From NCBI GenBank assembly GCA_022885665.1, contig JAGQDJ010000017.1, positions 457,550 to 521,549 of the forward strand: a stretch of DNA of 64,000 nt, given 5' to 3'. Of the stretch, positions 49,289 through 62,600 are shown in pieces (the stretch's first letter is position 1; the number at the start of each line of letters is the position of its first letter). The DNA comes from Triops longicaudatus. Taxonomy: Eukaryota; Arthropoda; Branchiopoda; Notostraca; Triopsidae. Under the pieces are notes generated by a model. That model was not told the origin of the DNA, made no database searches, and saw only the letters and a list, made by a program, of their open reading frames with translations. The position numbers and the translations under genes are program-made.

Positions 49289-50691
49289 GTAAGTTCGTGA
49301 GGATTAGCCTGATTTAGCAAACCGTTGGGCTGTGGTACTTTTCGGCTTCATTTGTAACTAAAATTTGCCATTTGCGTCGGGGTGTTGTCACAAAGGATAC
49401 TTAAGTGAAGATTTTTTTTTATTACTGCGACGTGTCTACTGCCGCTTCGCATTGCTCACAGGTGGCGAGAAGACTTTCCTATCGTTGGAATTTCGCTCCT
49501 TTATTAGTAGTGTTCCCCGTAATCTGTATGGCGATTTCGCAGTCGGCCAGTTATCTCGTCCGACCACTTCGGAAATTGAACAGCTTCTTCTTGACTTTTG
49601 ATGAGGTAACAAACCCGGTTATCAGAATTCAGGACAGCGATTTTCAGTCTGCCGAGATACCCAGAGAATCAGATCGCTATCTATTTTCAATATTTAATCC
49701 CCAACCTTCGTTTGATTGTATTGCCAAGTGTCTTAACATACGGTTTGACAGCCTCTTATCCGGAGTGTTCAATTGTGTTTGTTACCCACAAAGTGGTACA
49801 GTAACCTAATTTTAAGTGTTAGTAATACCATATTTGTAATATTGCATATTTTTGAGGACTTACTTTTTTGTATTTTAGTTTATTTTACTGATACGGCATA
49901 AGCTCGTACAAACATAATTCTTAACCTTTTGCAGTCAACAAATGCCAAGGAAGTTGGTTCACATGTCATTACGCTCATTGAGAAGGTTTCTCGATGCGTT
50001 TTCTTTCCACTTGTTTCATTTTTGCGTTCTCTCGCCTATTAGTCACCACATGTGCCCAATTTCCGGAGAAGCATTGGAGACACTTCTCGAAGTACACGCC
50101 TCTATGGGCCTGCAGAATATTCTGCCCGGCAGTTTACTATGATAGTTCTCATATGTCACAAAGACCCTTTCCTTTTGCTGAAAGACATTACTCCACGCCA
50201 GTAAAGTCAGTTACGCAAAAATGAGCCACAATTAACGTTGACTACTGACTGCGTCGACTGACTTTTTTTTACCAGTGAGCATGGAGTATTGATTTACCAT
50301 TTTTTTCCCTTATTAGCTTCTGGAAATGCACGCCTCTTTAGCACGTTGTAAATGCATTTTGGAGCCTTAACATGTTGAGGAAAACAGTTCTCCCGTCGTT
50401 GTAAGCCGACTGTTCATTATAGCAGGGTCCATTAAACGAAAATTCTTTTTTATATAACTATTACACATCTGGGATGAACACGTTTGCAAAGAACCTTATA
50501 GAATTTAAGAGTCTTTTCGCTTGTCGTTACTGTTTACCTTGTGTCGTTCTCTTTGGACCGGAAATGATCTTGACGTTGTTTGTTCTTTTAGTTTCGGCCG
50601 TCCGTTGAATTTTGGAGAACTGTTGACTTCTGACGTCGTGTTGGGGAAGCTTAAGTAAACCTTGTTTGTTTTGTTACCTTCGCAGAAGACT

Positions 50692-51922
50692 ATGTGGGGA
50701 GACCATTTTATTCGTAACTACATATTCCCGTTATTTCTGCCCGGTGTCACTGTGCTGCAGTCAAGCGCTCTAATAGAACGTTTCGTGCTCATTTTTTACA
50801 TCTACACTGCCAGTGTATTTCTCTACTCGTTGTGTTCACCGGCGCCGTACGGCCGCTATACTAACGCGAAATATGGCTGGCTTGTCCCCAGCAAACCAGC
50901 ATGGATTGTCCAAGAAAGTCCAGCGGTATTCGTACCATTGTTGTTAATCAACAGTGTCTCTTCTCCGGGCTGGAGTTCTGGCGTTAATCAGATTTTAGTG
51001 TACTGCTTTATGCTTCATTATATACAAAGGTGAGAAACTCTTCTTTGGACCTAACTTTCTAAAAGCAGGAGCAAAAGTCTTGTTTTGAAGGTTCAGAATT
51101 TATTTTGATGTTGTGCTTAGGTCGTTCGTGTTTCCTCTTTTCATCCGAGGTGGGAAACCTACTCCACTATCCGCGTCAGTCTCGGCCTTCATTTTTTGCT
51201 GCTACAATGGGTTTATGCAAATATATTACCTTCTCACGTGCCATCGATATCCACATAGCTGGTTATTCCAGTGGAACTTCGTTTTAGGTAAGCTAGACAA
51301 TCCTGATTTATTGTAAGTTGTTTGCGAAACGAAACGGCGGTTTGAAAATTGCGATGCAGGAAAATCTTCTCATAAATAAAGCTTACCAGTAACAAAATGT
51401 CTGTTATTATGGAAGGGCTTCACAGCTTCAAGCCAAGATTTTAAATTTACGGAGAACACATCACGATAACCAGTTCACAAATAATACAGTTTCGCTTATA
51501 GCGAACTTGCAAGCAGGACACGTAAGCTACCTATGTATACTGCGTTATTCAGTTATAAGGGAACAATAGAAATACCGTGCGGTAACACGTAAAAAACGTA
51601 CATACAGAACGCTAGACGAAGAAAGGGACAGTTCAGACATAGCACAATTTGTACAAGAGTCACAGTCAATGAACGTCAACTACTTCCACGATTATGACGG
51701 AAACAGTTTCAGTAATAACGAACTACATACGGGCAAAACTTAATATAAAAAAAAAACATGTTAAGCAAGGGAATAAATAAAAACTGAAATTGAGGATTGA
51801 TTTTTTAAGAATTGGGTCTGCATATTTTCGTTGTCATCTTTACTGTAAATACATAAAAATGGTTTAAAAATGATTTTTGAGAAAATCGTAAACTACCCAA
51901 GCTCAGCCACAAGAAATTTCGT

Positions 51923-51953
<31 letters not shown>

Positions 51954-53130
51954 AAGAAGCGCAATGACATTATTGCAATTTAAGATAAACGTAGTGATTC
52001 TGCTGATGTTCCAGTACGTCCGTTTGTCGAATAATTGCATACGTTGACGAGCAAGGTGGAAAAGATTAATTGCAGAAACTTGTCGTATTATTTTCTTTCT
52101 GCATAAAGAGTATTTCTCTGGAAAGCAGTCTTTTTATTGAATTGGTAGATACAAGTAAAATCTCCCTGTAACATACTATGCAGGTGGGTGGAAAATTTAT
52201 CCTGTATAGCCGATTGAGTTTGGTAGCTAACAATAAAGTAAATGCTTTCGTTTCATCAGAATATGAGAATCTGTGCACAATAGCCGATTTTCGCTATAAC
52301 CGGTGTACGTTACAGCGAAATTATATTATAATTAACGTGCGACGTATAAATTTTGAAATAAGATATTTATGTCTAACAGACCTTAAATAAGTCTTCATTT
52401 AGTATATGCTCATTTCTGTTCTAGCTTATCGAAAATCAAGATCCGTATGAGGAAAAGCTAGAAATTATTAAGCAAGATAGTATTTGGGCGTTTTGAGACC
52501 TCGGTGGTTTATTTTTAGGTAAAAATTAGTTACAAGCGAATGTCTAAAAATTGCCTATTAGCTACCCTTCTCCCATCCAGAATCTTTGATACGGCCTTGT
52601 TTTCAGACATCATAGGCTAATTATGACTATCGGGCAAATAAATCAAGTTTGCCTTCTGAGAAAGTTCGTTTGTAACGAGTTTTTACCGTACGTGAGCTGG
52701 TCGTCATGTAATACACATAACTCCTGTGTGATCGTGTCAGACGTGTGTTGATAAATAGCGTGATTTTCGCTGTACGCTTATCAATTGTCGCTCTTGCACT
52801 TCTGTAGGAATTAGTATGTTCTTTGTGGGCATGGCTGTGAACATCCATTCCGATCGCATTTTAAGAAACTTGCGGGCGCCTGGTGAGACAGGTTACAAAA
52901 TACCGAATGGAGGTGTTTTTAATTATGTAAGCGGAGCCAATTACACGGGTGAAATAGCAGAATGGTGGGGTTTCGCCCTCGCAGCATGGAACGCGCCAGC
53001 AGTCGCTTTCGCGGTCTTCACTTCCTGTTTCCTCGGCATCCGTGCCTGGTGGCATCACCAGTACTACCTTCAAAAATTTGGTTCCAATTATCCCAAAGAG
53101 AGGAAAATCGTAATTCCTTACATCTTTTAG
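50692..53130 (+). CDS. SRD5A1: 3-oxo-5-alpha-steroid 4-dehydrogenase (steroid 5-alpha-reductase type 1/2)
   Basis: Three exons (50692-51029, 51121-51287, 52808-53130) join in phase to 275 residues (human SRD5A1 is 259). The N-terminal membrane helix is followed by YGRYTNAKYGWLVPSKPAWI and QESPAV, matching the SRD5A1 VPARAAWVVQELPSL region. FPLFIRGGKPTPL and the terminal exon with NIHSDRILRNLRAPGETGYK, IPNGGVFNYVSGANYTGEI, EWWGFALAAW and YPKERKIVIPYIF are hallmark NADPH/steroid-binding segments. The enzyme reduces the delta-4 bond of 3-oxo steroids in the ER membrane. In an invertebrate the natural substrate is uncertain. The ATG follows an acceptor-like CGCAG, so a 5'UTR intron is possible. 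AATAAA lies at 53202, 72 bases after the stop. The 1.5-kb second intron is loaded with MITE sequence. Confidence 0.93.
51485..51560. mobile_element. Degenerate MITE fragment
   Basis: AATACAGTTTCGCTTATAGC resembles the pogo-like terminal repeat. Located in SRD5A intron 2; the rest is decayed. Confidence 0.35.
51929..51953. repeat. Poly-T tract in SRD5A intron 2
   Basis: About 25 consecutive T; no adjacent element body recognised. Confidence 0.8.
52150..52335. mobile_element. Pogo/Tigger-like MITE in SRD5A intron 2
   Basis: Left end ACAAGTAAAATCTCCCTGTA, right end GGTGTACGTTACAGCGAAAT. The interior (TATAGCCGATTGAG.., AAATGCTTTCGTTTC, ATATGAGAATCTGTGCACAA) aligns along its length with the copy at 58.6 kb. 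Confidence 0.7.
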
Positions 53131-53688
53131 ATTGTTAATTAAATTTACGTATCCATTGTGTTCGCAGAATTGAAGTTGCATTTTTGTGGACGTAAGAAGA
53201 CAATAAAAAAGAAAGATGACAAGGAAATTGATACCTTGTATGTTTTAACGGAGTGTGAAGCATTTTCGCGATTAATGTGACTCCGTGTTCTGAAACGGAA
53301 GTTGTGCATACTTGACTCTCTGAAGTATGTATATTGCTTGCCGTGGTAGCCACGCACACTTACAGTACAGTCGAGGAAACGTAACAGCGAGGGAATGTAA
53401 ACCCCCATGTAACAGCGAACCTGGAAAGCATAGCGCTAGGTTGTAGTCGTTCCGAGTTGTGAACATATTTGCCCCTCGTAAGAAGGCTTGTCTTGTGTGT
53501 TCGCCAGCCGCGTTCTCCCAGTTGTACCACAGCCCACATGGCGAACGGTGAAGGGCCAGAAATAACTCGGCACTGCTCGCCCGACGACGTTCATCACACA
53601 GGCTTAGAATGAAGGTCCGAAAGCGTAAAGTTTGAAGCTGAGCCAAGCACATCCAGCAGACTTGTGTCAGAAGCTGTGCTAATGTGAC
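53131..53688. other. SRD5A 3' end and kinesin promoter region
   Basis: 558 bp between tandem genes. It contains the SRD5A AATAAA at 53202-53207. No core promoter motif was identified upstream of the kinesin ATG. Confidence 0.5.
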
Positions 53689-56542
53689 ATGGCCAATGTG
53701 AAAGTCGCTGTGCGAATTCGGCCCTTAAACGACAGGTAACTTTGGCTTGGATTGTTACAAAGTTTTGCTTTTGTTGTGGGCCCCAGGTCGTTATTGATGT
53801 GTATCCCAAACGCATATTGTTCCTCGCGTGTCGCTATGTGGGTTAACATGCGGCAACTGTAGAGGTCAAAATCATTGATCTGACGCTGCTCAAGTGTTCC
53901 AATGAAACACAAAATTCCTACCTGGATGGTGTTGACCATAGAAAAGCTTTTTGTTCTACCGTGAGAATGACCGTGATGGCGTGATTAAAGGTGTTTAGTT
54001 CTCCACTTGCTAGCTTCGTGTAGCTTTTCTTGAGAACGTCAGTACCGTACTTAAGGATTACGGAAATCACGGAAATATTTTTTTCGTCCTTTCGACGTAT
54101 TATTTGTGAATCACTACATGCTTACGATACATTGTCACAAGCCAAGCTAGGAGAAACCGCGCTTTTTGTATGTTAAGGTAATAGTCAACGCGCGAAACTT
54201 TCATGAACGCAGCAAAATATCGAGAAAATATGAAAAACCTTCAACTTTCAATCACCATCGTCTATAAAGTACCTATTAAACAATTACTTTACTTACACAA
54301 TTACTTACACAATTACCTATTCTTACTGTAATTCTATTGAATAGCACGTATTTTTGCAGCCCCTTTTGTGTTCTTTTCTGGAAGTTGTTTTCTTCTTTTC
54401 CTTATATTACAATCTCGAAATAATACTAAGTTGCTGTGACTTTATAATTTGAAATTTTAAAAGATCTTTTTATTTTTAGAATAAAAGCAGATTTTTTTAA
54501 ATATATAATATTCGTAACAAAGATAACGGTAGGCCAGTAATATTAAAAAAATAGTGATTACATATGTTTGAGGGTAGTGACAACTGGATATCTTGCAAGG
54601 TTTTTACATACGAATGTAGAGAACACGGCGATGTCACTGCTAGTGGGTGACTAACATTCTTTACTCAAGATCCTTTTTGGCGCCTCCAGTCCATCTAATG
54701 TTATTAGTCACGTGCTCTTATTTCTTCACTTTGTGCCTAACGTGTACTCAGCAGCAGTTTTGTACGTAAGCATCTCTTGTCATTAACACCTCCACCCCCA
54801 AGCAATTAAACGCCCCTTATATAATGTGGGATTCGTTAGAACTTCTACAGAATTGAATTCGCCATGATTCTTTCGGGTTTACGCATATCTATCCCGTTTA
54901 TTCCTTTGTTTATAAACTGACTCTAATTTTAGTTTTCTCTGCGTCTAGGGAAAAAGCGGAAGGTGGATACGAGACGCTACAAGTCGAAGGAAATTGCATA
55001 TCCCTGCTCACTCCATACGTAATAAACACTCTTAATAAATATTCTTGTTGAAAAGTCAACGCGTGACTTCTTAATACGGTGCTTTCTTTTTCTCCTCTTT
55101 TTTTTATCGACTTTCCTAATAAAACAGTTGAACCATTCCGTGGAGGGGGACAGCAGAGATCGTATGCGCTATTTCTCTTTCGACTACGTGTATCGTTCAG
55201 TATCGGAACGCGGGGCTTGGCCTTCCTCCCAAGAAAATGTAAGTTTACATTTGAACTGTCGTTCAAGCCTAGTTTTCCCATTCTTAAAGGTTGCATGTGA
55301 GTTGATTGCAGGTCCTGAGTAGACGTCGTTTGGCCTTCAAAGTCAGCATTGCGTGTCGAATCTCCAAAGTGTTCCTAAATTTCACTCGTAAAAAAAGACA
55401 TTTATGACCTCTTCCATTTACTTTCGTAAAATGGACCACAAGCGCGTTTTATCCTTGGCGGGAACGATTTACCTAGTACTTTGAAAGATGTTTGCTAAAA
55501 CAGACGCTTTAAACCCTTTGGGCTTATCTTTGCGTTGGTTACTACGAACCGAAGTGGTCGATAAAGCATTTGTTGTGATAGTTACCGAGCATTGGTCTCT
55601 ATAACAAAAGGTTGTAACGTATTTATAGAATAGCATGCATCTTTGTCTTAGGTTGCTCTCCTTTTCACAAGAAAGTTCACTCACAGCGTTACCAAGTGCT
55701 TTGTGAAAAATCTTTTTTTTCCGTTTAGATATACAGAGACGTGGGCATTGAAGCACTGAACGCCCTATTTGATGGCTATAATGCTTGTGTGTTGGCCCAT
55801 GGACAATCAGGAGCCGGCAAGACGTACACAATGATGGGAACGGAGGTAAATTGTTTTTCAACTTCTCTTCGGTTATTTAATGTCTTATTTTATCCCTGTT
55901 CCCTCCAAAACAGGAAGCGCCTGGTCTAATTCCGCAGATTTGCACGGGCTTTTTTGCACGGGTAGCGCAGGTTTTTCTGGCCGACCAGCTTTCTTTCCGC
56001 ACGGATGTCAGTTACCTAGAAATCTATAACGAGAAAGTCCGAGACCTTCTCAGACCACCAGTGAATCGGAGAAGATGTCATTTACGAGTCCGGGAACATC
56101 CCAAACTGGGGCCTTACGTTCAAGGTAAATGACAATCGGAATTTCTTGTGAAATTTCCTTTCTTTGTCTCTTAAAATGTAGAAATATTATATCTATAGAA
56201 GTTTTTAAAATTAAAATTTATCGGTTGCTTGGATTGCTATTCTCAAGCGTATAGAAAATTCTGTGATCGCAAGAGTTAAATCTCTGAAACTACCTTTCTG
56301 ATCTGGCTTTTTGCGCTTGTATCCTAATGTGCTTTTGTATCGTAAATACCCCTAAAGGCAAAATAATATTTGTTTCTCATGTAAACAAATGAAAGCTACC
56401 CCATTACACGGGTATGAGGGTCGATAAATGGACCACCAACTAATTGATATGATAATCAAGGTCTTCTAAGTCTAAACGCAAATACAGATTGGCGAACCGA
56501 GAGCGGTTTCGTTTATTCATGCATATTTTTTCATGTTTATTC

Positions 56543-56603
<61 letters not shown>

Positions 56604-59600
56604 TTTTTTTTGCTGGGCCAACTCTACTGAAGTCATATATTCTATTTCTCTATTTTGCCTTTTTCCCGCTGGAATAAAATTGATCCGTGATCGACCTTAG
56701 TTTGCATTCTTAGAATGCAAAGATGGTACGAGGTGCTTTAATTGTTGCACACAAAAGAGTTTTTTTTTCTTTTTTTTTGCATATTTTATCTTTTTTCTTC
56801 CTTTTTTCCTCCTCGTGCGTGCTTTTCCTTCGGCATTGCAGAAGCTTAGCTTTGCCAAAGTGCAACTTGGTTGAACTGTCTATGGCAAATTTTTGCCTTT
56901 TTTTAAATATTAACTCAAGTTGACACTGTTTACTTTCTCGGCAGATTTAAGTCGACATGTTGTGAATGATGCGGGCACCATGCTTTCTTTGGTACAACGT
57001 GGTAGCCAACGTCGTGTTTCTGCGGCCACACATTACCATAATCTAAGTAGTCGCTCCCATGCCATTTTTACTATTCATTGCACGGCTGCCGCCTTGGAGG
57101 GCAATTTGCCCAGGGAAACTATTGCCAAGTTGCACCTGGTAGACTTGGCTGGGAGGTACTCCAATAACCCCAATTCTTCCCCTTTTTGCTGACTTTTTTG
57201 CACTAAAGACGTGTTCTTTTTATTTATTTATTTTAGCGAGCGTGCCAACAAGGAATTGAGTCGAATTAGGTTAAAAGAAGGATCCACCATCAATAAATCA
57301 CTGGTGACGCTTGGCAACGTCATAAATGCCCTGGGTACTTGACTTTATCGCTTGACTCTCTATTCATAGGTGTTAAATTGTAATTATAACTTTGTAGCGG
57401 AGAGCTCTTGTTTAAGGTCAGGGCTGGGTAGTTTACACGGTTCGTGTCACAGCCTGTCCAGCAGTGCCTCAGGGGGTAATTCTACTTCCCCTGCAGCTTC
57501 ACCGCGTCGGTATCGTCAGCCATACATCCCTTATCGTGATTCAGTTCTCACTTGGCTGTTGAAAGACTCCCTTGGAGGAAACTCCCGGACAGTGATGGTT
57601 GCAGGTACGCATGTCTGTGTTTGCATGCACATTTCCCTTTTTTAACGATCTCCCCTTTTTTGCTTCTTTTGTAGCCATTTCCCCTTCGAGTACCTGTTAC
57701 TCCGAAACGCTAAGCACCCTGCGGTACGCATCCCGGACCAAACATATCGTAAATCGGCCCGTAGTGAACGAAGAACCAAACGTTCGGGTTATCCGTGAGT
57801 TACGAGCCGAAGTGCAGCGACTTAAAGGTCTACTCCATAATGTGCAAGCGGTAAATTTAAAGACGACATTAAGTTTATTGGACATTGAAGCGAAACTAAA
57901 CCTAACGAGCCTTTTCATTGGTTTGTGGATTGCAGAATAGTGGTGTCCATCAGATTCGACAAGGAGGCGAGATTCTATTAGAGTTGTTGAACGCTAACGA
58001 GTCCCGGGCGCAGGAACTAACTCAAGAGTGGATGAATCGATGGTACCAACGCAGTTTCCACCGGGAACAATCGGTGCCGCTTTCTTTGCCTGCCCATCAT
58101 GATGATGCCTCCGCTCCGATGTTTAACGTGCAGGTATAATAAAAGCGATTCTTTAACCGGCCAATCTTTGGTTCGCGTGTTTTGTACGGATGTGGTCTAA
58201 GGATTCGTAATCGTGTTAAGGGTCGGTTGAACTCCGAAGGGGAGTTTATCCAATTATGTGTAATAAGATCAGTAGGAATGGACGAACTTTCTAATTTTCT
58301 CTCGTTTTAAATTCGCAGAGAAGGTTCAGTGATACCGGAGTCCAGACCTCACCTTCACACGTTCCCACCAGGTAAGAAACATGTCGTATACACCTGACAT
58401 GTGCTTGCTGAATTTGGCAAAGGGTGAAATACGATCAGTAACGCGAGTGGCCTATTTGTATGTAGTAAAAGTGAATTGACGACGATTTGATGATATGCAC
58501 TATTTTTAAGGGTTTCTATGTTAGGGTGTGCTTCCTTTGAAAGGAAGTGAGAAATATTGCAGCGCAAAGTCTTGCTATAACATACGCAAAAGGGGACAGA
58601 CAATTTGTCCGTTATAGCTGACTGTACGTAATAGCCAGTAAAATAAATGCTTTGTTTCTCTGGGATATGTGGACTCGTACAGAGTAACCTATTGTTCGTC
58701 ATAGCCGATGTACGTTCTAGCGAGATTTTTGCTTTAGTACAATTGTTCTGAAATTTTCACTTTTTATCGAGTTAAACTTAGAAGCTTGGAAATAATTAAT
58801 TTAAGGCATAAGATTTTCGTTTATAGCTTTTTAATGATTAATACTTGAACGTTATTTTGTTTTGCATTTTTTTTTTAATTTTCACGCATTAGTTGTTTAG
58901 AACTTTTTATATTTAGACATTTTTATTTAGAGTTTCGTATTGCTGTATTTGATTTTCTATGTATATTAAATTGAAGTCTTATTGTAATGTACGTGAATAT
59001 GTTTAAGCTAAGGTTGTTGTAGAACCTTAATATTCAGACCTAAAATGTTCATATTTGGAATCAATATGCACTAACAACTCTTATATGATTATATCTTTAT
59101 GTCTATGTGGTAATAATTTTGTGTTCGTCTTTAATTGCAGGGAAATTGAAGTCGAAGTCACCAATAGTTATTTCACGCTAAGCTGGCCTGCTATGGGCCA
59201 AAGTGCTGCCAAAGAAAATTCTTCAATTGCCGCTTCCAAAGCTGTCCGACTTTCCGAATTAGGAAACGCGTCCTCGGTACTGTACGAGTGTTCTGCTAGC
59301 GATTTGGGATCGACTGACCTGATTCCGGTACGAGATAGCCACTTCGAGGGAGCTTCGTCCGCAAACTTACACGGAGAGATTGCTTATGCGAAAACCTCAC
59401 GAGAACCGAAACCTACGTCAGATTTACTCAGTGTTTCGTACTTTTACGAAGGATCACAGAGTTTACCCACTACCCCTCGAGTAAACTTATCCCCCGAAGA
59501 AACATGCTCAAGTTCCGAAACTCCAAATTCACGAGACCTTAGAAGAGGCATTTCAGAGCCTGAGCTAGAAATCGGTTCTTCAGAATCGAACGAACTTTCG

Positions 59601-62600
59601 CGTTCTTCGTCCTCGTCTTCCCAGTTAAGTCAAGATTCCTTCTTCGGCGTTGATATCGGTTCGCGCGGGGCAAACTCACCCAAAATACCGTGGAATTTCG
59701 GCATTACCGAAGTTATATCGCCCTTACTGCTCACGGCACAAGAGCAAACTTTACCTTCCAGTAATCTCCATCGTCGCGTAATTCCTGTACGGATGAACTT
59801 GGATGCAGACTTTCAGAACTCGCCTGTTGTCTCCGAAGATATTGCTCCATCACCTTTACCTAGTCAGCGGAGAATAATTGTTGACCCTGTGGTATACGCA
59901 TCCCCTACTTACAGCAGTTCAGTCGATTCATTCAACGCCCCGACGGAAGTTTTAACTTCGCAGCCGTCGTATAACATGAAGCCTAGCTTTCTTTTGATGG
60001 AAACACAGCCTTCCATGACAGTTGATAGCGAAACAGAGGAAACTGGCAGTGTAATTTTGTCCGAGGATAGCTTGGAAGGATCACAAGTATTCCGTTCCGC
60101 CCCTAAAGCAGTGCTTGATATGGATTCTTTGGAAGAAACGTCCGAAACTTTGACCGTCAGAGATTCGACCAACGTAAACGACGTCGTCAATGTTGGCTGC
60201 TTACAGCGGTTACAGTCGCAGTATCGTTACCCCAGTGGCGAACTGAGTGACGAAAGCTATCCGCCGACGGAATTAACCAGAAAGAAATGTAAACGAACTG
60301 AGCGTCCGATACCGTCGCGGTTAGTTCACGGAAGAAACGGTAATAATAGCAGTGATGATGAAGGCACGCAAGTCGCAAAGGAAGACGTAAGAATGTTCCC
60401 TCGATTGCGACCGAAACGTCAGCGTGCCTTGGAGGAAAAGGAAGGGACGCTTTTACCTCAAAGCAGCTCTGAAGAGGAAGGAGAGGAGAGGAAATTACCG
60501 ATAGATCTACTCCCTGATTCTGCCATAGAGGATGTTCACGTATTGCTCTTGAACCACCTTCCATCTGTCAAACGACCGCCGTTGGCTCCTTTTAATACAT
60601 TTGATTTAGAAGACCCGGACGTTTTCGAAATTGGCCAGACTCCCAAATCACCGGTGTTTCAACGTCCTCCCCTGGTTCCTTGTAACACGATTGAAGTCAA
60701 CGATATCCCTGATAATTCTAGGGATATTATAGGAATTGACACGTCGTTGGTTAAGCTCGAAACTCTGAATTCTTTAATTGATACTGAGCCGGAAACTTCG
60801 GTAACCAATATCGAGGCCGAAGACTCGTTGATATCTTTCGAAAAAGAATTAGTTTTGGTGGAGAATGTTGATGCTTTTACGTTTAAGGCAACAGGATGTT
60901 CACGGCAAGAGGCCGCAAAAGATGCTTATAGCGATGATTCAAGCGATCATTTTACGTATACAACAGAAGACATTGAAGAGAAAGACTATCTGGTTGAGTA
61001 TTGGGAGCAATCTAATGACTATTTGCCAGAACCTCAACTTACGGCAGGTCACGTCCCGCAGGATGACATAAATCCTGGCAGTCTGTACACGATTAACGAA
61101 GTTCCTGAAGATTGCAGCTTGCCGAGCCAAGACGTCGAAATAGGAACGGAAGCCGGAAACGATCAAAAGCTTACGGTCTTCGAGTTGGAAGATGCGCCAT
61201 TGAAGTTTCTCTCCGAATCGCAAGAAATTATTGAACTTGAAATGCCTTTCCTTTCAACTTCTAGTCCGGAAGCTGTTGAAGGAGTTACGGCAGACGTCAA
61301 AGAAGAGTTTCCTCTATGTTTAGTGCCTAAACATAGCGAAGGAAATAGTTCTTCACAAAAGGGAAAACGCGTACGGTCTCGTTCGTTGGATTTGCTCGAT
61401 TCAACATTTACTTTAAATGAAACACGATCCAAGATTCCGTCGTCAGCCAGTGTGGACGCTATGCTGGACAACGTTGTTAAAACGGAATTAGGAGACGCGC
61501 GGAATTTTCGACAGGGCGTTTGGCAAGACATGAAGCAACTTTTACTTGGTTGTGGTGGGGAAAATTTCGATTCCAGAGAAGACGTGTGCTCGGAGATCTC
61601 GGGTGACGAAATTGGCGATCGTAAATCCAAACGGAAAGCCGTGTCGTGGACGGATTTAAGTGGCTGCGGAACATTGGAAACCGATATGGAGCGAATAGTC
61701 CCCAAATGCCAGGAGCCAGAACAACAAATACGACCGATAATTAAGGCAGGCCCGGTTGTAACGGAAATGACTCCTCCACTCCATACGGATCCAGTGGCAT
61801 TGCAAGAACGAGAAGATATTCGGAAAGAAGACGAGTACACATTCTATGATAGGCATCGTGGACGCTATTACCCGAAAGTGATCAAGCGACACAAACCGAA
61901 GAACGCTAATAACAATGAACGATCGTTGAGAAATGACAACAATAGTCAATCGGAGGTTTTTTCTAATTCAGATACGAATTCTAACCAGACTGATCTTATT
62001 AGCGAGGCATGTAATCTTATGACGCGATTAACGGCCATAATTTCTAACCTCCAGACATTTCCAGTTGATTCCGCCTACTCTGGCTATTCTGAAAACATCG
62101 GTGAAAAACAAACGGATGACGAGCTTGATTTGAATTCCCCCTATCTTGAGTTATGCGACAGTTGCTTCCAGTTGTTTGAAGGAGCTCGTCATTACAAGTC
62201 TAGTCAAAATTCGAAAGCTTTTTGTCCAAAATGTTCCTCAACTTCTGTGGATGTTAAACTAGACCCAGAAATGCCGTGCAACCCAAGTGAACTAATTTCA
62301 ACGTCTACTTCCAAATCAAAGGATCATGACATAAACAACACCACAGGTTGCTCAACAACTCCGTTAAATCGGAATTCTGACCGCGCCAACCATTCGTGTC
62401 CTTGTTCAGATCCAGCTAGGAAAAATTGCTTTCGAGGGCAAACTGCCCATGTAGCATGTTGTCAGAATGCAAGGCTATCTCAACCTTGCTGCGTGTATGT
62501 CTACCATGTGTATAATAGTCATGCCTGTTCCTGTTCAATTCCTAAGCCTTGCTGTTCTCCTGCTTGTTCCCATGCAACGACAACACAACACTCGAAAATC

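Larger units (their letters stand above)
46501..50691. other. Intergenic region with MITE fragments and a possible unrecognised gene
   Basis: Holds a partial pogo-like MITE (47692-47765), a four-unit 14-bp tandem repeat (49108-49163), a candidate first exon (49220-49288) and another MITE scrap near 50394-50432. Other frames (e.g. 46951-47175, 47308-47583, 48406-48588, all +) are unrecognised. Confidence 0.5.

Noticed and set aside
61163..61840. 225-codon minus-strand frame opposite the kinesin tail
   Set aside because: Shadow of the long + strand coding exon.
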